DNA of 64,000 nt from Symbiodinium natans (Eukaryota; Sar; Dinophyceae; Suessiales; Symbiodiniaceae), in the NCBI GenBank assembly GCA_905221605.1, contig CAJNDS010002749.1:48501-112500 (forward strand). Direction: 5' to 3'. Below the pieces are notes generated by a model, which searched no databases, was not told where the DNA came from, and was given only the letters and a program-made list of their open reading frames with translations. Shown here one piece after another: positions 49,165 through 61,078 of this stretch (position 1 is the first letter of the stretch; every line of letters begins with the position of its first letter). Both the position numbers and the translations under genes were made by a program.

Positions 49165-49230
49165 TTTTGGGGGGTTTTGGGGGTTTTGGGGGTTTTGGGG
49201 GTTTTGGGGGTTTTGGGGGTTTTGGGGGTT
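49165..49230. repeat. TTTTGGGGG variant array
   Basis: Seven tandem units resembling the TTTTGGGG telomere unit of spirotrich ciliates, inside TTTAGGGG-type flanks. Confidence 0.9.
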
Positions 49231-49531
49231 TAGGGGTTTAGGGGTTTAGGGGTTTAGGAATAGGGTTTAGGAGTTGAAGTCTAGGGTTTAGGGGTTGAAG
49301 TTTGGGGCTTGGGGCTTTGGGCTTGAGCCGGGCGTTGCTGCCCCCGCGGACCTGAAGCCAGAGACAAGCCAACACCGCTCAAAGCCCCAAGCCGCAGGAA
49401 ACCGCAAATCCGGGCAGGATTTGCATTTTTTACCACTTGACTAGCTGACACACGATTAGGATTTAGGCTAGGGTTTATTGGGTTCTAGGGTTTAGGGTTT
49501 AGGGTTTAGCAAGACAACACAAAGTTGCCAC

Positions 49532-49581
49532 CGAAACTCGGCTGGCAGCTCTTCCTCGATCATCTCTCCCGTCGCAGGGTC
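49532..49581 (-). CDS. putative exon, unknown gene
   Basis: Minus strand: T-rich tract and acceptor GTCTGAG, then 16 codons plus 2 nt (DPATGEMIEEELPAEF), donor CG|GTGGCA. The frame stays open further downstream (RWQLCVVL). Confidence 0.5.
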
Positions 49582-49676
49582 CTCAGACAAAAAAACATAG
49601 GGATTCAACCCTCAACCCCACAGGGTTTAGGGTTTGGGATGGGAAGTCAAAAGTAGACGTTCAAGTGTGCTAAATA

Positions 49677-49841
49677 AGGTTGCGCCTAGAGATACCATAA
49701 CCACAATTTAGCTTACTATCTAGCGGTGACGTAACCATACAAAAGGTTACTAACTGGTGTTGCCATAACTATAAATACGGCTACAACTAGAGTTACCATA
49801 ACTAGAATAAGGTTACAACTAGAGTTGCCATGGCTATAACC
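49677..49841. repeat. 33-bp degenerate tandem repeat, 5 copies
   Basis: Consensus near AAGGTTACAACTAGAGTTGC followed by CATAACTATAAAT. Confidence 0.8.
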
Positions 49842-50200
49842 CTATGTACTTATCAAAAGACCCATGGGCCCCCCGGGTTTTGGGAGGCCCCCCAAACCCT
49901 GCTACGAGGGTCTTGCCTTAGATGACGAGTGTGACCCGAAATGATGCGATGCCTAGATATCTGCCAACCTTTACATAAGACATCAGTATTCAGTATCATT
50001 GAAATAATCTCTGCTACTAAGTTGGTACCTGGAATAGCAACTGCCACAAGACACACACTCCAATCTCACCGGCCCCAATTTCGGGCTGGGGTTAAGGTGG
50101 CGAGTCTTTGTTCGTGCCACCCGAAGCAGGTTGAGGGTTGAGGGTTTAGGGGAAGCTGCGCTGTCACCAAACGGCAACCCATCTTCCTGGCTCCCTTTTT

Positions 50201-50285
50201 TAGCCCTAAACCCTAAACCCTAAACCCTAAACCCGAAGCCCTAAACCCTAAACCCTAAACCCTAAACCCTAAACCCGAAACCCTA
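50201..50285. repeat. CCCTAAA array
   Basis: Left partner of the exon 50295-50392; the TTTAGGG partner is 50394-50437. Confidence 0.95.
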
Positions 50286-50294
50286 CGCTTGAAG

Positions 50295-50392
50295 GCCTGG
50301 AAAGGCCGAGCTGCCCAGGTTCGATTTGTGGGCCCATCGGGTGGCCGCTTCCTCAGCAGTACTCGGGACCCCACACAAGGGTGTATACAAGA
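50295..50392 (+). CDS. putative exon with GTTTAGGG donor
   Basis: Acceptor CGCTTGAAG, 32 codons plus 2 nt (AWKGRAAQVRFVGPSGGRFL...), donor GA|GTTTAGGG. Strongly protein-like; an alternative donor is CAAGG|GTGTAT. Confidence 0.55.
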
Positions 50393-51060
50393 GTTTAGGG
50401 TTTAGGGTTTAGGGTTTAGGGTTTAGGGTTTAGGGTTGGGGTTGATGCTTTAGGCTTTAGGGGGCTTTCCATGTAAGCTTTTGGAGAAGGTAGCATGTTG
50501 CATCAATCCCCGGCCGCTTTGCTTGCTTGCTCAAACGGTCGTAACAGTGCACCGGAACTCTTACAAAGCCATGCATCGGTTCCCGTACAGGGGGCGATAT
50601 GGTTTCCGGAAATCTTGGACCACAAGCCATACTTCTGGTGCATGAAGACAAGGCTTTGTGATGCTCCTCTTTTGGCCCCAAACCGGAACCCGCGCACTTC
50701 CTTGCCGGCCAGGCTTCTTCTCGCCAGCATTTTCGCTCTGCGCTCGTGCCTGCACGGAGTTCATTCTTTGGCTGTTGCAAGGGGGGGGAGGGGGAATCAG
50801 GGGTGGGGGGAGAAGAGGGGTCGAATTATTCATTCATTCTGCTAGAAGCCTCTAAAGACAAAACTTTCCTAAAGGGTGTTGGGAAGAATGCTTCCGGCAA
50901 CCTGGTGCGCAAGGAGGGGACTACCGGACCTCAGAAGCAAACCGAACACCAGCAAGCTGACATGGTGATTTCTCTACATTATGGTCCTTTTAGAGGGTTC
51001 CTTCTTATAAGGGCGGCCCCTCTTAATTCAGGGTACCCCAAAAAAGGCACCACCAGGTAG

Positions 51061-52857
51061 AGACCTGACCACATGCTGGCCTTCTCGCGCAAAGCATCGG
51101 CCCCGGCGTTGTTGCCCGAGCGTTTGCCAAAGATATCCGAGGCCCGGAACATGGCTTCTCTGGGGGTTCAATGCCTTAAGGACCTTAAGGTTGTACCCTT
51201 TTGGGTTTTGGGAGTCCCTAAGGATCCTTATAAGGGAATCTAAGGGCCATGTGTACCCTTTTGGGTTTTGGGGGCCCCTCTTCAAAGACCCCTAAGGGAA
51301 TATAAGGGCCATAGGCTAGCCGAGCAATCCCTCAGACTAAGGGTTGTGCCTACGCGCCTTAGCTGCGAAACAGCTCCACGAGCTTGCCTGAATGTTCATT
51401 TTTTAAAGAGCCGCTTGGTCACGTCGCCCAACACTATACACAACTTCGGATTTTCTCGGTGGGGCCTAGTGCTTCTGAAGTCTCTGCTGTGGCTGCTTGG
51501 CCATATACCTTTTGCATGCGCTTGCTCGCAAGCCCACAAGAGAACCAGCCGTTCCGCTCTGACATGGTCCCTCTTTTGCACCCTATCTCCCAAATCTTAG
51601 CTCGCATGTCCTACTACAGCAGAGGGTAAGAGTTGGGGGGGGGTCACTGTTCTGGTGTCAAACAGCCTTGAAACCAAGTTCGGGTTGAAGGCTGAAGTTT
51701 GGGGGGCGTGACAGAGAACCACAGGGTTTCGGGCTCGGGGTACACCGGGTATACCTTCAAACCACCGAATCCCAAGGGTCAGCAAGGCCACGAGATGCTC
51801 CGAACCCAAGGGATACACACATCTAAGAAAAAATCTCTACGGCAACTGATGAGCCCCTGAAGCCGGATGGGGGTTTTGGTTTAGGGCTTAAAGGGCTTGG
51901 GGGCCAGGAAAAACCGGGAGTGTCTTTGCATATTCAACAAACCTCTTCTGGGGGTTCCTGTATATTATGGAGGATCATGACATGTTGGGGTAGTTGGGAT
52001 CTTTTACCCCCCTTCTTGAAAACGCCCTCGAAGCCCCCCGAAGCCACGAGCCCCCTGGGAGCGTGCCCGCACAGCAGGTGGAAGAGATGGATTCGAGCAG
52101 GTGTCGAAACCTGTGCTGCGGCCCATCATCGCCTTAAGCATCCAAAACCTTATCTTTCCTAAGCCCAAACCATGTTTCCTCAAGAATTTACCAAACTTAC
52201 CGGCAAAACCAGGCTTCGGGGGTCTTCCGGCAGGCTTACGCAAAATCAAGGCTTCTCGTGCCTTAGGTCCCTGTTTCGGCACTATGCCCACCAGGGTTCA
52301 TCTTAAGGGTGTGAGTTGAAGATGGGTGCTTATCCCATACCATGGGCGTATGTGGTCTATCGGATCTGTGCTCTGTCCGCACATGCACAGGGGGTTCCGA
52401 GACACCTGAAGCTGTAGTCTCTTTTATCTCGTGAAGCTTAGATTAACTTGGGGGTATACAAGGGGGCGGGGGCACCTGCTATCTTCGTGCTGTTTCTGGT
52501 CAGTTTCGATGGTGAACTGAGGCTGTCAGACAGTCCGCGCCCCAAAACGCGCGCAGGGCCCAGAATAGCCCAAAGTACATGCCCAGGCCCCAGACAGCCC
52601 AAAGCGGGCAATCTTCTTTTCAACCTCATTGTCTTTTCTAGAAAAGAGACGGCAAGGCTAACAAAAGAGATGCCCAGCCCAAAGTGCGAACCCTGAATTA
52701 TTGGCGACGGCCCCGACAGCTTGCACTTCTTTCTGCAACCCGTCTAGCATGCAGCCTACACTTTAGGGCTTGGGGTTGGCATTTCGGCTCCGATGCTCGA
52801 GAGGGGCCAAGTTTGCCTGGCTTTATGAAGAAGGAAGATAAACCCCCAACTAACCCC
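51061..52857. other. no supported gene
   Basis: Low in telomere motifs. It holds a 60-bp direct duplication at 51192-51312 (unit starting TGTACCCTTTTGGGTTTTGG). Several 60-110 codon readings occur on both strands, none with a recognisable domain. Confidence 0.4.
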
Positions 52858-52933
52858 TAGCCCTAAACCCTAAACCCTAAACCCTAAACCCTAAACCCTA
52901 AACCCTTTAAACCCGTGTAGGTTAAAGCTCAAG

Positions 52934-53004
52934 GGCCCACGAGCCTTCAAAGACCAAGCCGTCAAACTCCTAGGCGGAGTGGCTGAGGCTCTGGCAGGAC
53001 CAAG
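52934..53004 (+). CDS. putative exon, unknown gene
   Basis: Acceptor AGCTCAAG, 23 codons plus 2 nt (GPRAFKDQAVKLLGGVAEAL...), donor AG|GTTAAA. A CCCTAAA array (52858-52907) lies on the left and TTTAGGG units on the right. Confidence 0.55.
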
Positions 53005-53119
53005 GTTAAACCAAGGGAGAGGTTTAGGGTTTTTGCCTAGAGTTCAGGGTTTAGGGTTTAGGGTTTGGGGTTTGGGGTTGAGGATTTATAGGGTTTAGGA
53101 GGCCTTAGGCTTGGCGTAC

Positions 53120-53235
53120 GATTTTTCACTGGTTTTAACGGCACCTGCCCTTTTGGAGCGACCTTTCTTTCTTGGAGCGGCGTATGGTTTGGCCTTGGGG
53201 CTTAAAGCGTGGACCTTCATGTCCCCCGACTCGAA
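53120..53235 (-). CDS. putative exon of a basic, nuclear-type protein
   Basis: Minus strand: acceptor ATGCTCAG, 38 codons plus 2 nt (FESGDMKVHALSPKAKPYAA...), donor TC|GTACGC. The segment PRKKGRSKRAGAVK is a plausible nuclear localisation or DNA-binding patch. Confidence 0.55.
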
Positions 53236-53458
53236 CTGAGCATTCCAAGCCCCAACTCTAAACCCCGAAGCCCTAAACCCTAAGCCCTAAACTCTAAACC
53301 CTAAACCCTAATGAGGCATCTTTCTGACAAATGTTGGGATGTTGGACTTGGCCAACGTGCCCGGGACAAGCAGAAGAGCTTGGACCCCCCCCTCCCCATC
53401 CCTGAGCCCAAAGAGGCCCAGCCAGCTCCTTGCAGGTTCACGGGTTACATAGAGAAAC

Positions 53459-53516
53459 ACACACACATACACATATTGTATGTGTGTGTGTATATATACA
53501 TGTATATATATATACA
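53459..53516. repeat. CA/TG/TA microsatellite
   Basis: Alternating purine-pyrimidine tract (ACACAC, TGTGTG, TATATA). Confidence 0.9.
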
Positions 53517-54564
53517 CATCTGTATACATACCGTCGCCCCTAGACCATCTGAAGCCAGAACCCCAAACTTCAAAACGCCCAATGCCCGCTCTTGCGGGCA
53601 CAGGCGCCAGCTTGACGCCGCTGCGGAAAGTATACTTCGAGGGCACAACCTTGGTTTAGGGTTTAAGGTTTAGGGCAAGGGTTTTGGGGTGTAGAGGGTT
53701 TCGGTGTTAGGGTATCGCTAGGGTCTAGGGTTTGGCTTTCGGGTGGTGAGCCTTCAGTGCCTTCATTGTTGGGGCTTCACACATGCGTTCCAGATAGAAT
53801 TAAGACTGTTGGCATTCTTCTTGTCAAACCCCTTACCCATCCTTTTTGCCGCTTTCAGGGACCTCCCTCCACCTCCCCCCTCCCAAAGCCGCGAGCCAAA
53901 AGACCTGCCTGCTGGAGCAACTCGTCTTTGGGCAACTATGCTGAGAAAGCTCTAAGATACCTGTATCGCAGCAAGTCTAATTAAGGTTGAGGATGCTCCC
54001 TTTTCTGGACCTGAGACACAGGACAACACAGCCAGCGCCAAGCCTTTCTGGAGCTGATTGCTGCACTCTGCACCGAGTGCAAGCAAATTACGTTGTCCGT
54101 GCTCCGTTGCTCCCTGCCTCTTGAGAGTCGAGAGGCACCGCGGGCTCTGCTTCAGCATGAGACGCGATGAGTTGAAGCTCTGGTATCGACGTCATCAGCC
54201 ATACTTCCCATCGACTTGTATACGTCAGTATATGCTATTGGCCTTTGTGTTCCCCTTCTCACCTTTGATGTTGGCTTTCGAAATCTGAGTTACCGTTGGG
54301 AAAACAGCTGGATTGTTTCCCTAAACCCCGAAACCCCGAAACCCCGAGACCCCGAAACCCCTAAACCCTAAACCCCCTAAACCCTAAACCCCTAAACCCC
54401 AAAGCCCTAAACCCATCCCCGGAAACGCGGCTGAGGGGAACTTCAGGATGAAAGCGGAGCTGTGCCTAGGCCCCTGAGATGAGCAAAGCGTACATGCATG
54501 TTCCAAGATAGCTCTTCCTTCCGTGGCAGTCTGGGCATCTGTACCCAGAGCGCCCAATACCCCT

Positions 54565-54631
54565 GAATTAAGGAATATACCTTAAATTATAAAGGGATCC
54601 TTAGTATGATTTAAGGAAGATTCCTTAATTC
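54565..54631. repeat. 67-bp hairpin element
   Basis: GAATTAAGGAAT / ATTCCTTAATTC are perfect inverted arms, with an inner stem CCTTAAAT / ATTTAAGG. Confidence 0.85.
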
Positions 54632-55411
54632 AAGGAAACATTGCACTCGGTCAGTCCTCATTTGCGCATCCCGGCTCTGTCTCCTTTTAGGAGCCCTCCA
54701 TTTCGGGGTTGCGGCGTCCCATCGGTTATAATCGCTGAATTGGTCAACTGCAACTGGCTCTGGCCCGAACCCCCAAGCCTCCAAAACCTGCCCTGAATCC
54801 CGAAACCCTGAAAAAAATCAGCCCTAAGTCCTGAAAAAAAATCAGCCCTAAGTCCTAAACCCTGTTTGCTCCTCCTTCTTTTACCCCGTGAACCCCAAAA
54901 TCGGAACCTCAGGGCCTGGCGTAGAAAAGCCACCGCAGCATCCAGGGAACCTACCGTGGCCGGACTTTCGGGTTGGGCTGACATGGGGGTTGGACGCACT
55001 TTAGCGACGTGAATTAGAATAATTAGGGCTTTTGGGGGTTCTTATAATACAGTTATACAAAGGGACCCTCGGGGAATACTATTAGTAATTCTTCCGACCC
55101 CTATATTAGGGCTTCTTGCAAAGACGCCTCGGGAACTTTGACCTCCGAGGACGACCGCAAATCTCCTTACAGACCTTCGTACGGGGGCTCGGGCCACTGC
55201 CTGACGTTTCTTCTGAATTCCCCAGAAAGAGTTTCTGGAGTGAGTCCGCCTGAGTCCCAACCCTGAGTGCTAAATCGCAGAAGCCCACACAAGATCTTCA
55301 GAGAGTCCCTACAGCAGCGCCCACAACCCTGGAATATCCCCACGAGTCCTGTATCCCAGAGAGTCAATGGAGTGCCCAACCCCGGCGTGAGCTCGCAAAT
55401 TCATTGCCGAG

Positions 55412-55433
55412 GGTGGGGATGTTCGAAGTAAAA
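55412..55433 (+). promoter_or_regulatory. second copy of polypurine tract and LTR start
   Basis: GGTGGGGATGTTCGAAGTAA as at 32815-32834, again preceded by GGAGTGCCCAACCCC sequence (55370-55384). Remnant of the same LTR family. Confidence 0.5.
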
Positions 55434-56701
55434 GAATTGGAGGTGTTTCTGTTTGCCTGCGGCTTCCCTGCTATCAATCCCCTCACCTGGTAAAGCACGC
55501 TTGCACAGCTTCAAAATTAACAACAAAGCAGGCGGGTTGGGGAGGGGGGGGGGGGGGGGGGGGCGGGAGCAGCCATCCCGCGTGAAGGGTTTGGAAGCGT
55601 ATGCGCATGTTTTCTTAACGCAAGTCCTCTCACAAAAGCACACACTCCAAAACAAAACCGGCGGTCCCGTTCCCCTCTAATCCCGCAGAAAAAAAGGCTG
55701 AAGAAGGCTTGGGATTGGTTTTTTTCGGCCACCCGGGTTCAGAGACGTGTCCAAAATAAACAGGGACTATATGGAAGATGAGAACAGGTTTAGGGCTTAG
55801 GGTTTAGGGTTCAGGGTTAAGGGTTCAGGATTGCCTCGGACTGGTGCGCCAGCAACGTGCCATTGAAGATCATGTTCAAGATCCTGCAGCACTGAAACAC
55901 TTGTTTTCTGCCCACATGCCATGCAACCCTAAACCCTAAACCCTAAACCCTTACGGGTTGAGGGTTGTGGGTTTGGCTCAATGTCCCGGAAGCTGTTCTT
56001 AGGGTTTAGGGCTCACGTAACTTCCCTCTCCCCTCCTGTCCATCAAAAGCATCCCCAGGCTTCTCAAGACCTCAAACCCTACCTTTTCTGCATCGCCGGT
56101 TGAGGAGGTTAGGAGTTAGTTCCGGGGTTAGGGTTTAGGGTTGGGGGTTTAGGGCTTAGGGCTGGGGATTTCGAGTTTGGTTTACAGTTTAGGGTCTGGG
56201 GCATACCCCCTTGAACCCCACTCCCTTGGAGACCCTAGAAACTGATGTCCTGCAAGAAGAGTTCGGGTCTGAGGAAACGAAGCCCCAGCAACCCTGAATC
56301 CTAAGGCTGGAGGGTTTTCGGTTTTCGGGTTTGAGGGTTGAGGGGTTTGCTTGCGAGAAACACCTCTAGCTGGACTTCAACATGTGATCGTGGACCCACC
56401 CTAAACGTTGCAAAAGCAATACGCCAAGCTCCATCCCACTCCCTAAGCCTGGGAGGTTCGCAAAAAAGCCACAGTCCCTGGTAGGGATTGTAGTGCCCCT
56501 ACTCTCATACCGAGAAAGGACTGCTAGCATAAGGGGAACATCCCAACCCTAAACCCTAGCGCCAGCCAACGTGTCGAATCCGCGAGAACTCGAACACCCA
56601 AGACACCGCAAAACACCCCCAAAACACCCCCAAACCCCCACAAAAACACCCCAAAAACAACCCCAAACACACACCCACAAAAAACCCGAGAAAAAACACC
56701 A

Positions 56702-56702
56702 C

Positions 56703-56733
<31 letters not shown>

Positions 56734-56742
56734 AAAAAAAAA
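56702..56742. repeat. C22-A19 compound homopolymer
   Basis: 22 C directly followed by 19 A. Confidence 0.95.
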
Positions 56743-57439
56743 CACACGCCAAGGCCCTTGAAACCGAAGAAACGCCCGGGGCTCCCAGCGTCTGCATCAG
56801 GAAGACCATGATGCCCAGGGGGCTCCCTGTTCCCAAGCTGCCTCTCAGGGGTTGTACAGGGTTTGGGCTGTCTAGGGTTTAGTGTCTAGGGTCTAGGGTC
56901 TAGGGTTTAGGGTTTAGGGTCTAGGGTCTAGGGTTTAGGGTTTAGGGTCTACAGGGTTTAGGGTTTAGGGTGTAGGGGCTGTCGTTTCTACTTCCCGCAT
57001 AGCTGGGAACCGCATCCCGGGTTCAGGGCCTAGGTCTTTAGGGTTAAGGGTTGAGGGTTTAGGGTTTGTCCGATGCGGCTTGGAACTTCACTTCTCATTG
57101 CTTTTGGGGTGAGGGCTTTAGGTCTTCTGGGGCTTCCAGGGCTTTAGCCATTTTCGGGTTGAGGAATTGCTGCTTCTCATGCTGCTCAAGACATGCCTAG
57201 AAACCCGAAGAACGCTCGCAGACCCTTCAGCTGAAGTTGGGCGGGGCATCAGCAAAACCCTAGACCCTGCGCAAACCCTAAACCCTAATTGAACCCTAAA
57301 CCTAATTAAACCCTAAACCCAAAACCCCATTGTCCATTGTCAACCACCAACGGCAGCTTGAAATCCTAATTGACTTCTCTAATTTTCAAACAGACCTCGC
57401 AGCGTTCTCTTGACGAGCGTTTTGCCTGATACTTCTGAG

Positions 57440-57477
<38 letters not shown>

Positions 57478-57640
57478 CCCTCTCTCTCTTACTCGTCTTA
57501 CTAACCCCACAAATTAGAAATCGAGCTGCCCAAAAATAAGGAAGAACAGGAGCAACAGCCCAGAACTCAGAACTACGGTGCCCCTTTTTGTGGCACACCC
57601 CCTATACCCCGACAAGCCCCACATCAGTGTGCCAGGTGAC

Positions 57641-57683
57641 CGCAGAGCTGCGCAAACGTGTCGTTAAAGCCGATGTAGGCGGC
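57641..57683 (-). CDS. putative exon, unknown gene
   Basis: Minus strand: acceptor CCCCCAG, 14 codons plus one base (AAYIGFNDTFAQLC), donor G|GTCACC. The frame can also run on to TGA as a terminal exon. Confidence 0.45.
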
Positions 57684-57712
57684 CTGGGGGTTGAGAACTT
57701 AGGGGGGGTTTG

Positions 57713-57845
57713 GGTTTAGGGTTTAGGGTTTAGGGTTTAGGGTTTAGGGTTTAGGGTTTAGGGTTTTTAGGGTTTAGGGTTTAGGGCTTAGGGCTTAGGG
57801 CTTAGGGTTTAGGGCTTAGGTTTAGGGTTTAGGGCCTCGGGTTTC
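57713..57845. repeat. TTTAGGG array
   Basis: Eight clean units followed by TTAGGGC variants. Confidence 0.9.
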
Positions 57846-57917
57846 GGTTTAGGGTTTAGGTTCTTGAGTTGAAGGCTTCTGAAACCTAGATCTGGGCATG
57901 AGAAGCTCCTTGGTTAC

Positions 57918-58505
57918 AAGTGGGTCTCAGAAAGTCCGCAAAGGAGTTCGGATCCGCAAATGGCTGGGAGCCCCCAGCCAACAGCAGCCACAGCTCCGGC
58001 GAGTGAATCAGTGGGGTGTCCTCCCATGCAAACACCCATAAAGACTATGTCGCGCGCGCGCACGTGCTAGGGTTTAGGGTTTAGTGTTTCCTGAAGTGGC
58101 TCTCCTGCTGGCCTCCCTCAACCCTTGGAACACAGGCCGGCAAACGGCAAGTTGCACAACAGCCCAGCAGGGTCATGTCTGAGATTGACCCTCCTTGGGG
58201 GGGTGGCCCGAAGCAAACAGGAACATCCTACCATGTGCTGGTGGATGCCCAAGCAAGCGGCCTAGTTCAGATCAACCCTTTGCGATGGGCTTCCTCAAGC
58301 CTCAAACCCCAAGCCTCAACTCCTCAACCCTCATGCCACCCTAAATCATGCCACCCTAAACCCTAAACCCTAAACCCTAAACCCTAAACCCTAAACCCTA
58401 AACCCTAAACCCTAAACCCTAAACTGCCCAGAGGAGAAGCTCCAGAATCAAATTGGAGGGTAGGATGGCTGCGGCGGCGAGTAAGAACCAGATGGGCACG
58501 TTGAC
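57918..58505 (-). CDS. two in-phase exons of a membrane protein
   Basis: Minus strand. Exon 58505-58425 (acceptor TCCCGCAG) has 27 codons with a membrane helix (PIWFLLAAAAILPSNLILEL) and ends GCA|GTTTAGGG. Exon 58020-57918 (acceptor CATGGGAG) continues in phase with 34 codons plus one base (DTPLIHSPELWLLLAGGSQP...), donor T|GTAACC. The 404-nt intron starts in a TTTAGGG array (58346-58424 on this strand). No family is recognised. Confidence 0.6.
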
Positions 58506-58518
58506 CTGCGGGAGAAGG

Positions 58519-58633
58519 GGGTTTAGGGTTTAGGGTTTGGGGTTTAGGGTTTAGGGTTTGGGGTTTGGGGTTTAGGGTTTAGGGTTTGGGGTTTGGGGTT
58601 TGGGGTTTGGGGTTTAGGGTTTGGGGTTTAGGG
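58519..58633. repeat. mixed TTTAGGG/TTTGGGG array
   Basis: Tandem heptamers alternating between the two variants, right partner of the exon 58425-58505. Confidence 0.9.
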
Positions 58634-59276
58634 ACGGGTTTACTCTTCCCATCATAGGGCCGAACCTGCAGGAACTCCGAATCACAAGCGTTATCCAGAC
58701 CAGGCATTAACAGGGTCTCACGGTGTGATGGGTGCGTGGGAAAAGGTGAATTTTGGGTGTTAAAGGGGCGATAAAAGAAGTATACTATACGCGCCCCTTT
58801 CCCGATTAGAAAATATTGAAGGCACGTATAGAAATCCAATATTAAACTTACGGGCAAGTTCACGCGCGCTGTAATGATTTTAATATTGGCTTTGTAAAGG
58901 GTGAAAGACAGATCTCACAACGACCTCCTCATTCAGTACTACATGAACTAGAAGCACAAGCACACGGCATCGGCGTTAGGAGCTCTCACTGTTTAGCAGG
59001 GGTAGAAGTATGGTAACTAAACTTATGACCCTGTCTAGGGTACTCGTAACCCTACTTATAAGTGCCCAGGAACCTCCAAGTAAGTGTGCATGAGGTTTTT
59101 GTCTTAAGGCTTAGGACTTGGAGCTTAAAGTTTGTGTATGTCACTCGCCTAGGTGCGTCACGCACTACGGGGCGAGCTGTAAGGGAACAACTGCTCTCAC
59201 TCAGAGCTTGAGGTGGGTTTAGGGTTTAGGGATAAGGGTTTAGGGTTTAGGGGGTCTCGGGTTTGGAGTTATTCTT

Positions 59277-59357
59277 CTAGCGGCGCTGGCGGTCCAAGCC
59301 CGCGACCAGCATGTCCGCCAGCAGATGCGACAGGGGATGGTAGAGGCCGTTCTTGAC
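59277..59357 (-). CDS. terminal exon, unknown gene
   Basis: Minus strand: acceptor AGAGCGCAG, 26 codons (VKNGLYHPLSHLLADMLVAG...) and TAG at 59279-59277. A clear C-terminal end with phase-0 entry. Confidence 0.6.
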   Translation of the reverse strand, partial: VKNGLYHPLSHLLADMLVAGLDRQRR

Positions 59358-60505
59358 CTGCGCTCTTCTTGCTCGTCCCGATTGGGGAGTTTGGCCTGCA
59401 ACGACTCTGCCAAAAACCCTAAACCCTACACCCTAAACCCTACACCCTAAACCCTAAACCCTCCCGATCACCAAAGAGTCACCCTGACCCCCTAAACCTT
59501 TCTTCAGCCAGATAATTTGTGGAGGGGGGGCCCCCACTTCCCGAATTTTGGGTGTGTTACCCTGCATCCCTTTAAGGAATACACACAGAGGCACCGAAGT
59601 TCCGTGAGCCCCTACGAGGAGCCAGTAAGCCAGCACCCCTTGACTAAAGAAGATTCGCCCCCGAACCCTTCTTTGAAGCTGTAGTGCTTCTTGTTTTGCT
59701 CCGTAGACGTGGCCTTGTCACCAAAACAATTTAACATTCGCCCCCCCCCCCCCCCCCCCCCCGCCAGGCAACAAAAAATAGAAAATGAAGCACAGGTGCC
59801 CCCTTTTGAGCGACTGGACTGCCCCCAAGCCAGAACCTCACAAAAACCCCCAAAACCCCAAACCCAAAAACCCTAGAACCCTAAAAACCCGAAAAACAGA
59901 ACAACCCCCACAAGCCCCGAAGCCTTGAACCCTGAAAACCCTAAAACCCCGAAAAACCCTAAAACACTAAACCCTAGAGCCCGAAAAACCCTAAAACCCC
60001 TAGAATCCTAAAACCCTCCTCCCCCCCCCCCTCCCTCCCACCCAAAAACAAGCAAAACAACCCTACAAGCCCTAAAACCCAGAAACCCAAAAACAACAAA
60101 ATACCCGAAAAACCCTAAAGTCCTAGAACCCGAAAAAACACGGAATACAAATGCCCTTAAAAACCCTAAAGCTCTGCAACCCGAAACCCCATTAACCCCT
60201 TATAAAAAACCCTACTAAACACCCTAAATCCCTAAACCCCCAAAACCCTAAAACTCTAAACCTGAATCCTGGGGGTTGTTACGAGAAGTCGTTAACTCAG
60301 GGACGCCTCGGACCCGGAGCTTGGGGAAGTCGGGGTGAACTTCTCTTTGCTGTCGGACGGGTTTCGGGTTTCGGGTTTCGGCCGGGGGGAGGTGAGAAAG
60401 TTGGGATTTAAGACTGCGGGTTTGGAGCAAAATACCCTAAACCCTAGACCCTAGACCCTAAACCCTAAACCCTAAGCCCTAAGCCCTAAGCCCTAAACCC
60501 TAAAC

Positions 60506-60555
60506 CCGCCAGCTGCCAGAGTCTTCTTTTTCTGGCCCTCCTCTGTCAGCATGGA
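60506..60555 (-). CDS. putative exon with GTTTAGGG donor
   Basis: Minus strand: acceptor AAACCCAG, 16 codons plus 2 nt (SMLTEEGQKKKTLAAG), donor GG|GTTTAGGG. Confidence 0.45.
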
Positions 60556-60680
60556 CTGGGTTTCAGCCCTTCTTGCCCCGCACGTCAGGCAAGGCGGATT
60601 TCTCAACGCAGGTGCTCCTTTTCCAGCGGTTCCAGCAGCCAAAGATTGGAAGTGCTTAGGGTTTAGGGTTTAGGGTTGTG

Positions 60681-60803
60681 ATGATGGGCGCATTGGGAGT
60701 TCTAGTCCTGAGCACGCTGCTGAGTTTTCTGTTGGGTGGTGCTACCTTGTCAGCTTCTTCGATGCCGAGATCTGTCAGCCCAGCTGGACTTCTTAAACCC
60801 TAA
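60681..60803 (+). CDS. small ORF with signal-peptide-like start
   Basis: 40 codons from ATG to TAA: MMGALGVLVLSTLLSFLLGG then ATLSASSMPRS. The hydrophobic core and small residues fit a signal peptide. The TAA lies in a CCCTAAA unit, so this may be a first exon rather than a whole gene. Confidence 0.35.
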   Translation: MMGALGVLVLSTLLSFLLGGATLSASSMPRSVSPAGLLKP

Positions 60804-61078
60804 ACCCTAAACCCTAAGTCTCGCTTGGAAAAGTGCCACATGCCAGCAAATGAACTTCGTTCAAAGCTCACCTGCTACTGAGCCGAATTCGTGCAAGGAC
60901 GAAGCAGCAGTTCCACTATCACAACACGGCTGGTGCTGCAAGAGCTACATGGTAAACGTACCGCCTGAGCACCCTGGACCCGTGGCTTCCTCGAAGGGGT
61001 CTACACCTGAGCCCCTAACCTCTAAACCGGCTTTTTTGTTGCGTGTTTAGGGTTCAGGGTTTTAGGGTTTAGGGTTTG

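Noticed and set aside
49165-49230. Ciliate DNA, because of TTTTGGGG-like units
   Set aside because: The array is embedded in TTTAGGGG variants and is best explained as local drift of the host motif.
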